DNA of 64,000 bases from Pseudomonas libanensis (GCF_001439685.1 NZ_JYLH01000022.1:1-64000); one strand, 5' to 3'; positions 40,149 through 49,299 are shown, counted from the first letter of the stretch. Program-made: numbers and translations. Notes: generated by a model from the sequence alone, not told the origin.

Positions 40149-40664
40149 ATGGCCCGTGGGGTTAACAAAGTCATATTGGTCGGTACTTGCGGCCAGGATC
40201 CCGAAGTTCGCTACTTGCCTAACGGTAATGCCGTGACCAACCTGAGTCTGGCGACCAGCGAACAGTGGACCGACAAGCAGACCGGCCAGAAGGTCGAGAA
40301 AACCGAATGGCACCGCGTGTCGATGTTCGGCAAGGTCGCTGAGATCGCCGGTGAGTACCTGCGCAAAGGTTCTCAGGTCTACATCGAAGGCAAACTGCAA
40401 ACCCGCGAGTGGGAAAAAGACGGTATCAAGCGCTACACCACCGAAATCGTGGTCGACATGCAAGGCACCATGCAGCTGCTGGGCGGCCGTCCACAGGGCG
40501 ACCAACAAGGCCAGGGCGGCATGTCCAACTCGGCACCGCGTCCACAGCAGTCGCGTCCGCAGCCAGCCCAGCAGCCACAGCGTGAGTCGCGTCCAGCACC
40601 ACAGCAGGCTGCACCGCAACCGGCCCAGGATTTCGACAGCTTTGATGACGATATCCCGTTCTGA
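40149..40664 (+). CDS. ssb: Single-stranded DNA-binding protein
   Basis: SSB protects single-stranded DNA and recruits repair enzymes. The 171-residue protein has an N-terminal OB fold (MARGVNKVILVGTCGQDPEVR), a Gln/Pro/Ser-rich linker (about 118-155) and the conserved acidic tip DSFDDDIPF that binds SSB partners. Confidence 0.97.
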   Translation: MARGVNKVILVGTCGQDPEVRYLPNGNAVTNLSLATSEQWTDKQTGQKVEKTEWHRVSMFGKVAEIAGEYLRKGSQVYIEGKLQTREWEKDGIKRYTTEIVVDMQGTMQLLGGRPQGDQQGQGGMSNSAPRPQQSRPQPAQQPQRESRPAPQQAAPQPAQDFDSFDDDIPF

Positions 40665-40691
40665 GGGCGGTCCAAGGCTCCCGGAATAAAC

Positions 40692-40726
40692 AAAACCCCC
40701 GATAGCGAAAGCTTCGGGGGTTTTTT
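40692..40726 (+). terminator. Terminator after ssb
   Basis: AAAACCCCCGA and TCGGGGGTTTT form a stem around TAGCGAAAGCT and end in TTTTTTA; the A-run side makes it also able to act for the other strand. Confidence 0.9.
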
Positions 40727-40820
40727 ATCGGCTATGCCCAGGCGTCGTCCACTGGATACATTTGTTCTCATGGGGCACTCGATTTAGGCTGTAGCCCGCC
40801 TCTAAAACAAGGAGAGACGT

Positions 40821-41582
40821 ATGAGTTGGTCCGCCAAGCAATACACGCTGTTCGAACAGCAACGCACTCGTCCCGTCCGTGACCTGGTCGCGGCCATCCC
40901 CACTACTGACGTGCGCACAGCCGTTGACTTGGGGTGTGGGCCGGGCAACTCCACTGAAGTGCTGGCCGAACGCTTCCCCGAGGCGCAGGTGACCGGCATG
41001 GACAGCTCCGATGACATGTTGGCCGACGCCCGCAAGCGCCTGCCGGCGCTGAACTTTGAGCTGGCAGATATCGGTGCCTGGAGCCCGGCACAGAGTTTCG
41101 ATGTGATCCTGGCCAATGCCTCGCTGCAATGGCTGCCCGACCACGCCATGCTCTACCCGCACTTGATCAACCAACTGAACCCAGGCGGCACGCTGGCGGT
41201 GCAAACACCAGACAACCTTGACGAGCCAGCCCACCGGCTGGCCCGCGAAGTCGCGGCCGACGGCCCATGGTCGGTGAAGATCGGTGCGGTCAAACACAAC
41301 GAGCGGCACACCGCCAGCTACTACTACGAACTGCTGAGCAAGCATTGCGGTGCCGTAGATGTATGGCGCACCACTTATCAGCACCCGCTGGCGGATCACG
41401 CGGCGGTAGTGGAGTGGTTCAAGGCGTCGGCATTGCGGCCCTTTCTCGCGCCGTTGAGCAGTGATGAAAAAACCGCTTTTCTGCAGGCGTACCAGGTGCG
41501 AATCACCCAGGCCTACCCGGCCCTGGCCGATGGCACTGTATTGCTGCCATTCCCACGGCTGTTCATCATTGCTACACGCTGA
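40821..41582 (+). CDS. tam: Trans-aconitate 2-methyltransferase
   Basis: The enzyme methylates trans-aconitate, a spontaneous isomer of cis-aconitate that inhibits aconitase. The 253-residue class I methyltransferase begins MSWSAKQYTLFEQQRTRPVRDL, very like E. coli Tam, with the SAM loop VDLGCGPGNST (about 35-45) and motif DVILANASLQWL. ATG 40821 follows AGGAGA. It stands alone between ssb and a cysteine hydrolase on the opposite strand. Confidence 0.9.
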   Translation: MSWSAKQYTLFEQQRTRPVRDLVAAIPTTDVRTAVDLGCGPGNSTEVLAERFPEAQVTGMDSSDDMLADARKRLPALNFELADIGAWSPAQSFDVILANASLQWLPDHAMLYPHLINQLNPGGTLAVQTPDNLDEPAHRLAREVAADGPWSVKIGAVKHNERHTASYYYELLSKHCGAVDVWRTTYQHPLADHAAVVEWFKASALRPFLAPLSSDEKTAFLQAYQVRITQAYPALADGTVLLPFPRLFIIATR

Positions 41583-41603
41583 AGCCATCGACCCGGGTGG
41601 CGG

Positions 41604-42167
41604 TCACACGGCCGCCGCTTGCGCCGTCAAGAATTCATCCGCCGACACCACGCCCGCATAGCCGAAGGCCAGGGCTGCCATGTATGCCCCTTGTACCTGA
41701 GCCGCCGGGATGACCTGCCCGTTGAATTCCTGATCGCGAGTGGCACACGCGTCATGGATCACCGTGACTTTGTAGCCCAGGTCCGCCGCCGCCCGCGCCA
41801 CGGCATCCACGCACATATGGCTCATGCTGCCGACTACCACCACATCGGTGATGCTGCGTTGTTCCAGCAAAGTGCGCAGGTTGGTTTGGCGAAACGCATT
41901 CACAAAGTGCTTGAGCACGACCGGTTCATCGCCCTCGTTCAACACCTTGGCATGCAAGTGCGCGCCTACGGAGCCCGGCGCAAAGAACGGTGCGTCGTCG
42001 CCTTCGAATTCATGCCGCACATGAATCACTGCATCGCCGGCCTGGCGAAACGCCTGTAGCACTTGCGCCGCCTTGTCCGCCGCGGCTTCCACGCCGTCGA
42101 GGGGCCACTTGCCTTGTGGGAAGTAGTCGTTCTGGATATCGATTAGGATGAGCGCCTGCTTGGCCAT
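41604..42167 (-). CDS. Isochorismatase-family cysteine hydrolase
   Basis: This 187-residue protein has the isochorismatase-like hydrolase fold. The catalytic triad is visible: Asp10 (LILIDIQNDYF), Lys86 (VLKHFVNAF) and Cys119 (SMSHMCVDAV). Substrates in this family include amides such as nicotinamide and ureides; the true substrate cannot be read. The start is preceded by GAGGCGA. It is divergent from an AraC-type regulator, which may control it. Confidence 0.88.
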   Translation of the reverse strand: MAKQALILIDIQNDYFPQGKWPLDGVEAAADKAAQVLQAFRQAGDAVIHVRHEFEGDDAPFFAPGSVGAHLHAKVLNEGDEPVVLKHFVNAFRQTNLRTLLEQRSITDVVVVGSMSHMCVDAVARAAADLGYKVTVIHDACATRDQEFNGQVIPAAQVQGAYMAALAFGYAGVVSADEFLTAQAAAV

Positions 42168-42263
42168 GTGTATCGCCTCGTGATGGGTTGATGGGCCTAG
42201 TATCTTAGCTGGCGATCAGGCCGAGGATTGGCTGCACCGACAATAACAGGGGGAAAACTGACA

Positions 42264-43235
42264 ATGACCGTGGAACGCGAGACCGTCGAGCTGGGGGTGT
42301 TGGTCTACCAGGGCGCGCAACTGGCGGCGGTGCATGGCCTGACCGACCTGTTCGGGGTGGCTAATCGCATCGCCGCCGAGCATCGAACCGGGCAACTGCC
42401 CCTGTTGCGGGTCAGCCACTGGCAGGTGGATGCCCACGGTACGCCTGCGCGCGGGTTTGACAGCCACCCAGGTCCGGGCCAATCGATGATGGCCGTGCTG
42501 GTGCCCCCGTCGATTGGTGAATTCACCGAAGATCAGGCGCCGCCCGCGCTGCTGGAGTGGATCCGCCAGCAGCATGCCGCCGGCACGGTGCTTGGCGGCG
42601 TGTGCATCGGCTCGATCATGCTGGCGCGCAGCGGCCTGTTGGACGGGCGCAGCGCCACCACCCACTGGTCATCCGCGAAAACCTTCGCGGCCCGTTACCC
42701 GGCGGTGCGCCTGGAGGCGGATAAACCCATTGTCGATGACGGCGACCTGATCACCACCGCTGGGCTGATGGCCTGGTCCGAGCTGGGCCTGCGCCTGGTC
42801 GACCGGCTGATGGGCCCAAGCATCGCGGCCGACACGGCGCGGTTTCTGGTGATCGAACACCGCGACAGCGCCAGCCAGTGCGGCAGCAACTTTGCGCCGA
42901 TTCTCAGGCATGGCGACAGCGCAATCCTCAAGGTCCAGCATTGGCTGCAAGCCAGTGGCGCGGTGGATGTCGGCGTGGCGGCGATGGCACGGGAGGCGAA
43001 CCTTGAAGAGCGCACGTTCCTGCGGCGTTTTCGCACTGCGACCGGGTTGAAGCCCACCGAGTACTGCCAGCACCTGCGGGTAGGCAAGGCGCGACAGATG
43101 CTGGAGTTCACCAACGGCACGATCGACCACATCGCCTGGACCGTGGGCTATCAGGATCCCAGCGCTTTTCGTGCAATCTTCAAGAAAATTACCGGCCTGG
43201 CCCCCAGCGACTACCGCAACCGGTTTGGTGTTTGA
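42264..43235 (+). CDS. GlxA-family transcriptional regulator (DJ-1/PfpI-like domain plus AraC HTH)
   Basis: The protein has 323 residues. The N-terminal half is a DJ-1/PfpI-like amidotransferase fold with GVCIGSIMLA, where Cys lies at the nucleophile elbow, and the C-terminal 100 residues form an AraC helix-turn-helix pair (VGVAAMAREANLEERTFLRRF and IAWTVGYQDPSAFRAIFKKI). ATG 42264, preceded by AGGGGGAAA, is chosen over ATG 42228. The gap to the divergent cysteine hydrolase is about 96 nt, so shared regulation is plausible. Confidence 0.87.
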   Translation: MTVERETVELGVLVYQGAQLAAVHGLTDLFGVANRIAAEHRTGQLPLLRVSHWQVDAHGTPARGFDSHPGPGQSMMAVLVPPSIGEFTEDQAPPALLEWIRQQHAAGTVLGGVCIGSIMLARSGLLDGRSATTHWSSAKTFAARYPAVRLEADKPIVDDGDLITTAGLMAWSELGLRLVDRLMGPSIAADTARFLVIEHRDSASQCGSNFAPILRHGDSAILKVQHWLQASGAVDVGVAAMAREANLEERTFLRRFRTATGLKPTEYCQHLRVGKARQMLEFTNGTIDHIAWTVGYQDPSAFRAIFKKITGLAPSDYRNRFGV

Positions 43236-43407
43236 ATCGTGCAGAACGCCGTGTGGTGTAACGCAGGTCGTGCAGAATAAAACAGGCTAACGGCCATCAC
43301 TTTCCTTGCAACTGATTGATTTAAAGCCCATCCCTTCTACCTGTGCGTTGGCCTGATCCATGCAGCCTTTGTGATACACATAAGAGCGGGATAGCCAAGG
43401 GGAACGC

Positions 43408-44517
43408 ATGACCCCATCGAATCGTAAAAAACTGGTGGTCGCACACTCCACGCGAGAGGGCGCGCCGCAGCAGGAAGTCGAAACCAACCGCGCCTTGGCT
43501 CGCTGGCTGGCGCAGATCCTCGGGCTCAAATTCGGTGGCAGTTACGACCCCGATTTGCACGCTGGGCGTGAACTGTATCTTTTGCCCACACAAACTCTGG
43601 TCGGGCCCGCCCAGGCGCGTGAACTCAATATCAAAGGGCCCGAAGATTTGTGGGGCGGTTATGTCGACCACGATTTCATCTGCACCAAAGCCATCAGCCA
43701 TGGCCTGCTGGGCCCCGAGGCAAAGGCGCCTGAAGGCTGGTCGCCGCTCTTCTGCGAGCGCGTACGCGACGTCGTGTTGGATGGCTTGAGTGTGTTCAGC
43801 CTCGACGACGCCAGGCCCGCCGCCACTCGTCTGCTCTACAGCGGTCCGATTCGCCTCAAGCCCGTGCATGCCTGCGCAGGACGTGGCCAGGAAGTTATCC
43901 ACAGCCTCGATGAATTCGACGCGGTCTTGGCACGTCCAGAAGCGAGCAAGATGTTCAGCGAGGGCGTGGTGCTGGAACAGGACCTGCACGACGTGGTCAC
44001 CCACAGTGTGGGCCAGAGCTTTATCGGCGCTCACGTATTCAGCTACTGCGGCGAGCAGTACCTGACCCAGGACGGGCAGGGCGAAGAAGTTTACGGCGGC
44101 TCCAATCTCTTGGTCGTGCGCGGTTACTACGAAGACCTGCTCACCCTGGAATTGCCAGAGGATGTGCGTGAAGCCATCGAGCAGGCTCGGGTGTTCGACA
44201 ACGCTGCCGACGAAGCCTACCCGGGCTTTTACGCCTCGCGGCGCAACTACGATATCGCCCAGGGTCTGGACAGCGACAATCAACGGCGCAGTGGTGTGCT
44301 CGAGCAATCCTGGCGCATGGGCGGCGCGAGCAGCGCGGAGGTCGCGGCGCTGCAGAGCTTTATCAACAACCCGGGCCTCAAGGCCATTCGTGTGTCCTCG
44401 GTGGAAACCTACGTGGAGCAAGCGCTGCCGGCGGATGCCATCGAGGTATATCGAGGTCCGGCCGAAAACAGCGAATTTCTTCTCAAATATGTGACGGTCA
44501 AACCTTATGACGGCTAG
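43408..44517 (+). CDS. DUF3182 family protein
   Basis: This 369-residue protein matches DUF3182 by its overall pattern (MTPSNRKKLVVAHSTREGAP, LKPVHACAGRGQEVI, VVLEQDLHDVVTHSVGQ, GSNLLVVRG), which I recognise but cannot assign a function to. The mid-region with a Lys and acidic/Gly patches is reminiscent of an ATP-grasp fold, which is speculation. It has no signal peptide or membrane segment. The start follows AAGGGGAACGC. It overlaps the next gene by 11 nt and opens the envelope-type cluster. Confidence 0.8.
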   Translation: MTPSNRKKLVVAHSTREGAPQQEVETNRALARWLAQILGLKFGGSYDPDLHAGRELYLLPTQTLVGPAQARELNIKGPEDLWGGYVDHDFICTKAISHGLLGPEAKAPEGWSPLFCERVRDVVLDGLSVFSLDDARPAATRLLYSGPIRLKPVHACAGRGQEVIHSLDEFDAVLARPEASKMFSEGVVLEQDLHDVVTHSVGQSFIGAHVFSYCGEQYLTQDGQGEEVYGGSNLLVVRGYYEDLLTLELPEDVREAIEQARVFDNAADEAYPGFYASRRNYDIAQGLDSDNQRRSGVLEQSWRMGGASSAEVAALQSFINNPGLKAIRVSSVETYVEQALPADAIEVYRGPAENSEFLLKYVTVKPYDG

Positions 44518-45262
44518 AAGCGAGAGCATCTCCATCGATATAGACCACGAACAGATGAGCGGGACATTCCTCAGCCCAAAATCCAAAGTGCCCGGCGTGT
44601 TGTTTGTGCACGGTTGGGGCGGCAGCCAGGAGCGCGACCTGGAGCGAGCCAAAGGCATTGCCGGCCTGGGCTGCGTATGCCTGACCTTCGACTTGCGCGG
44701 CCACGCCGGCACTGGCATTCCGTTATCCCGCGTTACCCGTGAAGACAACCTGCGCGACCTGCTGGCCGCCTACGACCGCCTGCTGTCTCACCCGGCTATC
44801 GACACCTCGGCGGTGGCGGTGGTTGGCACCAGCTATGGCGGCTACCTGGCGGCCATCCTCACCTCGTTACGCCCAGTGCGTTGGCTGGCGTTGCGAGTGC
44901 CCGCGCTGTACCGCGACCAGGAATGGCTCAAGCCCAAGCGCGACTTGGATAAAGCCGACTTGATGGATTACCGCGGCACCCTCGTGCATGCCGAGACCAA
45001 CCGTGCCTTGCATGCCTGCGCACAATTTACTGGCGATGTGTTGATCGTCGAATCGGAAACCGACGATCATGTGCCCCACGCCACCATCATGAGCTATCGT
45101 GCGGCGTGCCAGCAGACCCACTCCCTGACCCACCGCATCATCGATGGTGCCGACCATTCCCTGAGTGACCCGGTGTCGCAACAGGCCTACACCTCGATCC
45201 TGGTGGACTGGATTACCGAGATGGTGGTGGGCGAGCGGTTAAGCATCATTCAATCCCGCTGA
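44507..45262 (+). CDS. Alpha/beta hydrolase (dienelactone-hydrolase/prolyl-oligopeptidase like)
   Basis: This 251-residue protein has the complete alpha/beta hydrolase triad: Ser109 in GTSYG, Asp187 in SETDDHVP and His217 in GADHS. An oxyanion-type HGWGG motif lies at about 35-39. It has no signal peptide, so it is probably cytoplasmic. The start ATG lies 11 nt before the DUF3182 stop with no good ribosome binding site, so translation is coupled to it. The substrate is unknown, perhaps a lipid or ester given the neighbours. It is convergent with a YbhN-like gene. Confidence 0.85.
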   Translation: MTARSESISIDIDHEQMSGTFLSPKSKVPGVLFVHGWGGSQERDLERAKGIAGLGCVCLTFDLRGHAGTGIPLSRVTREDNLRDLLAAYDRLLSHPAIDTSAVAVVGTSYGGYLAAILTSLRPVRWLALRVPALYRDQEWLKPKRDLDKADLMDYRGTLVHAETNRALHACAQFTGDVLIVESETDDHVPHATIMSYRAACQQTHSLTHRIIDGADHSLSDPVSQQAYTSILVDWITEMVVGERLSIIQSR

Positions 45263-45266
45263 CGCG

Positions 45267-46223
45267 CTAAGCGGGTGTCTTCTTTACCCGCAGGGCCTTG
45301 GCTTTCGCCTCCACGCCCAGGTACATCACCAAGGCAATCAACAGCGGGCAAATAAAATAAATCGCCCGATACGCGATCAAGCCCGCCAGCAAACTCCCCC
45401 GCGACGCCTCGTGTTGCAGCAGGGCGACAAATACCGCCTCCAACACCCCAAGCCCGGCAGGTATGTGGGTGACCACCCCAGCAATCGCACTGATCAGCAA
45501 CACCCCCAACACCAGCGGGTAATCCAGCTTGGCCGGCAGCAAGGTAAAGATCACCGCTGCCATCAGCGACCAGTTCAAGGCGCCCAGGGCCAGTTGCAAA
45601 CAGGCCATGCGCAGTGACGGAAGGTTGATCTCGATGCCACGGATCGACCATGCGCGTTTTTTCGAAAACCGGCATGCCGCCAGATACCCAAGGCTTGCGA
45701 TTACCAACAACACGCCGACACCTTGCAAGGCGCCACTGCTGAGCTTCCAGCCGGGCGGCATGGTAACCAGCCCGCTGCTGAACACCACCCCGGCCAGAGC
45801 CATATAGCCAAACCAATTGGTGGCCAGGCTCAGGCCGAGGATCTTGGCGATATTGCTGGTGCTCACTCCCAGTCGGGAATACAGCCGATAGCGCATGGCG
45901 ATGCCGCCTACCCAGGCGCTGAGGTTGAGGTTGAACGCGTAACTGATGATGCCCACCGGCAGGATTTGTTTCCAGCGCAGCGGCTGGCGAATGTAGGTGC
46001 GGCCGATCAGATCGAAACAGGCATAGACGATAAAACTGCACAAGGTCAGTGCGCCAGCGACGAGCAACGTGCGCAGCTTGAAGTCGCTCAGGGTCTGGAA
46101 CACTTCGCTCCAGTCGATACGCCGGGCGAGCAAGGTGAACAGCACGATCAGCAGCAGGAAGAACGCAATCGTCAGCGGTTTTTTCCAGCGCTTGAACCGC
46201 GAACCGCTGGTTTCAGGCGTCAT
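45267..46223 (-). CDS. YbhN-like multi-spanning membrane protein (lysylphosphatidylglycerol synthase TM-region family)
   Basis: This 318-residue protein has about eight hydrophobic segments and matches the lysylphosphatidylglycerol flippase-type membrane domain, without the catalytic transferase domain of MprF. E. coli YbhN is similar and lies beside ClsB and YbhP, as here. ATG 46223 is chosen, with AGAGTAGG just upstream; the longer TTG reading to 46238 is rejected. It overlaps the clsB stop by 11 nt. A role in moving or sensing phospholipids is inference. Confidence 0.85.
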   Translation of the reverse strand: MTPETSGSRFKRWKKPLTIAFFLLLIVLFTLLARRIDWSEVFQTLSDFKLRTLLVAGALTLCSFIVYACFDLIGRTYIRQPLRWKQILPVGIISYAFNLNLSAWVGGIAMRYRLYSRLGVSTSNIAKILGLSLATNWFGYMALAGVVFSSGLVTMPPGWKLSSGALQGVGVLLVIASLGYLAACRFSKKRAWSIRGIEINLPSLRMACLQLALGALNWSLMAAVIFTLLPAKLDYPLVLGVLLISAIAGVVTHIPAGLGVLEAVFVALLQHEASRGSLLAGLIAYRAIYFICPLLIALVMYLGVEAKAKALRVKKTPA

Positions 46224-47475
46224 GGGGCCTACTCTCAAAAGGTTTCAAGCGCGGCTTGTGCGCTGGCAACCAGCCGGTCAGCGCAGGGAAGTGGCGCATC
46301 ACATGGAACACCAGGAAACCCACGGTCAGGCGCCAAAGCCACAGTCGCGGCTTGCGCTTTGCGGGTATGGTCTGGCAATGATTCCTGGCAAGTGCTTCCA
46401 GGCGTTCGTATAACTGCTGATTGAATGCCCGGTCGCGAATCAGCACATTGGCTTCCAGGTTCAATGCCAGGCTCAGCGGGTCGAGGTTGCTGGAGCCCAC
46501 GGTGCTCCATTCGTCATCCACCAGCGCAACCTTGCCGTGCAGCGGGCGTTGGCAATACTCGTGAATCGCCACACCATCCTTGAGCAGATAGTCGTAGAGC
46601 ATGCGCGCCGCGAGCTTGGCCAGCAGCACATCGGGCTGGCCCTGCATGATCAATTGCACGTGCACGCCACGGCGCGCCGCGTTACGAATCTCGCGCAGCA
46701 GGCGATAGCCAGGGAAGAAGTAGGCGTTGGCGATCACCACCCGCCGGCGGGCTTGGCTCAAGGCATGGATATACGCCTCTTCGATGTCATCGCGATGCTG
46801 GACATTGTCGCGATAAATCAGGCGCACCAGGCCGTCACCTTGCTCGTTGGTCCAGGGCGAAGGCCGCTGCTGACGCCGTCGCCAGCCACGACGGCTGCGC
46901 ACCTGGCGACCGCTTTGGGCCAGGGCGAAATGGTGCAGGTCAGCCACGGCCGGGCCGATCACCTGCACTGAATAATCCTGCTTGGCCTCGGGGCCGAAGT
47001 CCGCCAAGTGGTCGGCAGAAAAATTGATCCCGCCGATAAACGCCACGTTGGCGTCCACTACCACAATCTTGCGGTGCAGGCGGCGGAACCAGTTGGTGCG
47101 AATGCCCAAGGTCTTGGAGGCTGGGTCAAACATCTGCACCATCACTCCAGCCTCGGCCAATTCGCTGAGAAAGGCCGGGCTCAGTTCGCCACAACCAAAT
47201 CCATCGAGGCTCACCACCACTTTCACCCCGCGCTGCGCCGCTTCGATAAGGATGCCTTGCAGCTCATGGCCGACCTTGTCCTCAAACAGGATGAAGGTTT
47301 CCAACAGGATTTCGCGCTGGGCGCCGCGCAAGGCGTCGAACACGGCGGGAAAGTACGCCTCGCCATTCTCCAGCAACTCAACACGGTTGCCGCTCTGCCA
47401 GCCGTAATCCAGGTCGCGGGCTTTGCTGTCGTCCGGCGGCTGGTCGGTGGCGATATGCTCTACCGCAACGTTCAT
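46213..47475 (-). CDS. clsB: Cardiolipin synthase, ClsB type
   Basis: The enzyme makes cardiolipin at the inner membrane by phosphatidyl transfer. The 420-residue protein has two HKD phospholipase D motifs: LHRKIVVVDANVAFIGGIN and LHGKVALVDDEWSTVGSSN. Unlike ClsA, it has no N-terminal membrane helices, as in E. coli ClsB. It overlaps the upstream EEP gene by 4 nt (ATGA). The order EEP-clsB-ybhN equals E. coli ybhP-clsB-ybhN. Confidence 0.9.
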   Translation of the reverse strand: MNVAVEHIATDQPPDDSKARDLDYGWQSGNRVELLENGEAYFPAVFDALRGAQREILLETFILFEDKVGHELQGILIEAAQRGVKVVVSLDGFGCGELSPAFLSELAEAGVMVQMFDPASKTLGIRTNWFRRLHRKIVVVDANVAFIGGINFSADHLADFGPEAKQDYSVQVIGPAVADLHHFALAQSGRQVRSRRGWRRRQQRPSPWTNEQGDGLVRLIYRDNVQHRDDIEEAYIHALSQARRRVVIANAYFFPGYRLLREIRNAARRGVHVQLIMQGQPDVLLAKLAARMLYDYLLKDGVAIHEYCQRPLHGKVALVDDEWSTVGSSNLDPLSLALNLEANVLIRDRAFNQQLYERLEALARNHCQTIPAKRKPRLWLWRLTVGFLVFHVMRHFPALTGWLPAHKPRLKPFESRPHDA

Positions 47476-48248
47476 AGCTCAATCTCCACCGACAGGGGCA
47501 CATGATCCGACAGGTGAGACCAGGGCCGCGTGGTGAGCACGCGAGGATTATGGATCGTCAGGTTGCGCACATAGATGCGATCCAGTGGCAGCAACGGCAG
47601 GCGTGCCGGGAAGGTGCGTGCCGGCTTGCCATGGGCGTGGACAAACACCTCATGGAGGCCGCTTTGGCTCAGGTCGGCCTTTTGGCGCCAGTCGTTGAAA
47701 TCGCCGGCGACCACCAACGGCGCATCGGCCGGGATCTCGCGGATGCGCTGTTCCAGCAAACGCAATTGCTGCTGGCGATGTACCTCGCGCAAGCCCAGGT
47801 GGATGCAGATTGCATGTATCTCGCGCTCGCCACCCGGCAAGCGCAGCACGCAATGCAGCAGGCCACGGTTTTCGTGGCCGCTTTGGGAAATATCGAGGTT
47901 GTCGTAGCGGATAATCTGGAATTTTGACAGCAGTGCATTGCCATGGTCGCCATGGGGGTAGACCGCATTGCGACCATAGGCAAACTGCGGCCAGATGCTG
48001 TCGGCGAGGAATTCATACTGCGGCATTTTCGGCCAGTCGCTATAGCGCTGGGGATGACGTTCGTGGGTGCCGTGGATTTCCTGCAGGAACACCATGTCAG
48101 CGCCCACACTGCGCACTGCCTCGCGCAGCTCGGGCAAGATGAAGCGCCGATTCAGGGCCGTGAAGCCCTTGTGGATATTGACCGTCAGCACGGTGAAACG
48201 GGTGATGGCGGTGGTCGGTGTGATCGGGATCAATTCGGGCTGGGTCAT
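47472..48248 (-). CDS. Endonuclease/exonuclease/phosphatase family protein (YbhP-like)
   Basis: This 258-residue protein has the EEP fold of DNase I, AP endonucleases and sphingomyelinases. Key motifs are VFLQEIHG (metal-binding Glu), LVVAGDFNDWR and the C-terminal SDHVPLSVE. It has no obvious signal peptide. Its overlap with both neighbours (4 nt each) and the E. coli ybhP position suggest a membrane-lipid link, perhaps a phosphodiesterase, but that is inference; nuclease action is equally possible. Confidence 0.87.
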   Translation of the reverse strand: MTQPELIPITPTTAITRFTVLTVNIHKGFTALNRRFILPELREAVRSVGADMVFLQEIHGTHERHPQRYSDWPKMPQYEFLADSIWPQFAYGRNAVYPHGDHGNALLSKFQIIRYDNLDISQSGHENRGLLHCVLRLPGGEREIHAICIHLGLREVHRQQQLRLLEQRIREIPADAPLVVAGDFNDWRQKADLSQSGLHEVFVHAHGKPARTFPARLPLLPLDRIYVRNLTIHNPRVLTTRPWSHLSDHVPLSVEIEL

Positions 48249-49171
48249 GGCAATACTCCGGGTTCCGGCAACTTGCCGGGCTCGGTGGCCAGGTGCTTGT
48301 CCAGTTCGAAACGCTGCAGCAATTGCCGTGCATCGAAGGGCGCGCGAACTTTGATGTCGTTGTCGAAAAAACAGAACACATCGCGCTGTTTACGGGCGCG
48401 AGGCTTATGCTGCGGGGCGACGAGGTGCGCGTCCGCAGGTTGCTTGCCATGGGCCCAGCGCTCGATGCGATCGCCCCAGCGCTTGAGCGCTTCGGCGCTA
48501 TAGCCACTGGCATACAATTGCTTGTCGCCGTGCAAGCGCAAGTACATGAAATTGGCAGTGACGTCTTCGATATACGGCCACTTGCCGGCGGTGTCCGCCA
48601 CCACCAGGGCGACGCCGTGCTTGTCCAGCATCTGCACAAATTCCGGCACGGCAAAACTCTTGTGGCGAATCTCCACCGCATGGCGCAACGGCTTCTTGGC
48701 ATAGGCTTTCATGCTGGCCTTGCCGTTCAGGCGCGACTCGTGTTGGCGGGCGAGGGCGGCGGCCTGATAAGTGTCGGTGGGCAGTTCGGCAAGGAAGGTC
48801 TCAAACAGCACTGCGTCGAACTTGAAGCTGGGCGGGAACTGCCAAAGGATGGGGCCAAGTTTTTCCTTCAACTCCAATACCCCGGAGGCGAAGAAATTCG
48901 CCATCGGCTTGTGCACCTCCCGCAGGCGCAGGATATGGGTGATATAGCGCGGCGCCTTGACGCTGAACACGAAGCCCTCAGGCGTATCGGCATACCATTC
49001 GGCGTAGCGCTTGGGGGTTTGCAGGGCGTAGAACGAGCCGTTGATTTCGATGCTGTTGACGGCACGTGACGCAAACTGCAGCTCGCGTTTCTGGGTCAGC
49101 CCCTCGGGGTAGAAGTCCCCGCGCCAGGGCGTGTACCGCCAGCCGGAAATGCCGATATGAATCGCCGCCAT
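48245..49171 (-). CDS. DUF72 (YecE-like) TIM-barrel protein
   Basis: This 308-residue protein begins MAAIHIGISGWRYTPWRGDF and contains RHAVEIRHKSF and YMRLHG-like FMYLRLHGDKQLYASGY, typical of DUF72, a TIM-barrel family of unknown function. It is the first gene of the minus-strand operon and overlaps the next gene by 4 nt. The E. coli clsB locus has no DUF72 gene, so this is a Pseudomonas addition to that set. Confidence 0.88.
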   Translation of the reverse strand: MAAIHIGISGWRYTPWRGDFYPEGLTQKRELQFASRAVNSIEINGSFYALQTPKRYAEWYADTPEGFVFSVKAPRYITHILRLREVHKPMANFFASGVLELKEKLGPILWQFPPSFKFDAVLFETFLAELPTDTYQAAALARQHESRLNGKASMKAYAKKPLRHAVEIRHKSFAVPEFVQMLDKHGVALVVADTAGKWPYIEDVTANFMYLRLHGDKQLYASGYSAEALKRWGDRIERWAHGKQPADAHLVAPQHKPRARKQRDVFCFFDNDIKVRAPFDARQLLQRFELDKHLATEPGKLPEPGVLP

Positions 49172-49274
49172 GCTTGCTCCCGTAAATGATGGGTGGGTTG
49201 ACCTCCGTTATGGGATGACTGCGATATTTGCCTGAAAGTTTCCACATTCCTACAGACGGTACGGGGTACTAAAT

Positions 49275-49299
49275 GTGGGAGGGGGCAAGTCCCTCCCAC
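49275..49299. repeat. REP-like palindrome ahead of the MscS gene
   Basis: GTGGGAGGG (49275-49283) and CCCTCCCAC (49291-49299) are perfect 9-bp arms with a GGCAAGT spacer. It uses the same core as the two REPINs at 51486 and 56889 but is a single unit. It lies in the 219-nt leader before the MscS-type gene. Confidence 0.75.
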
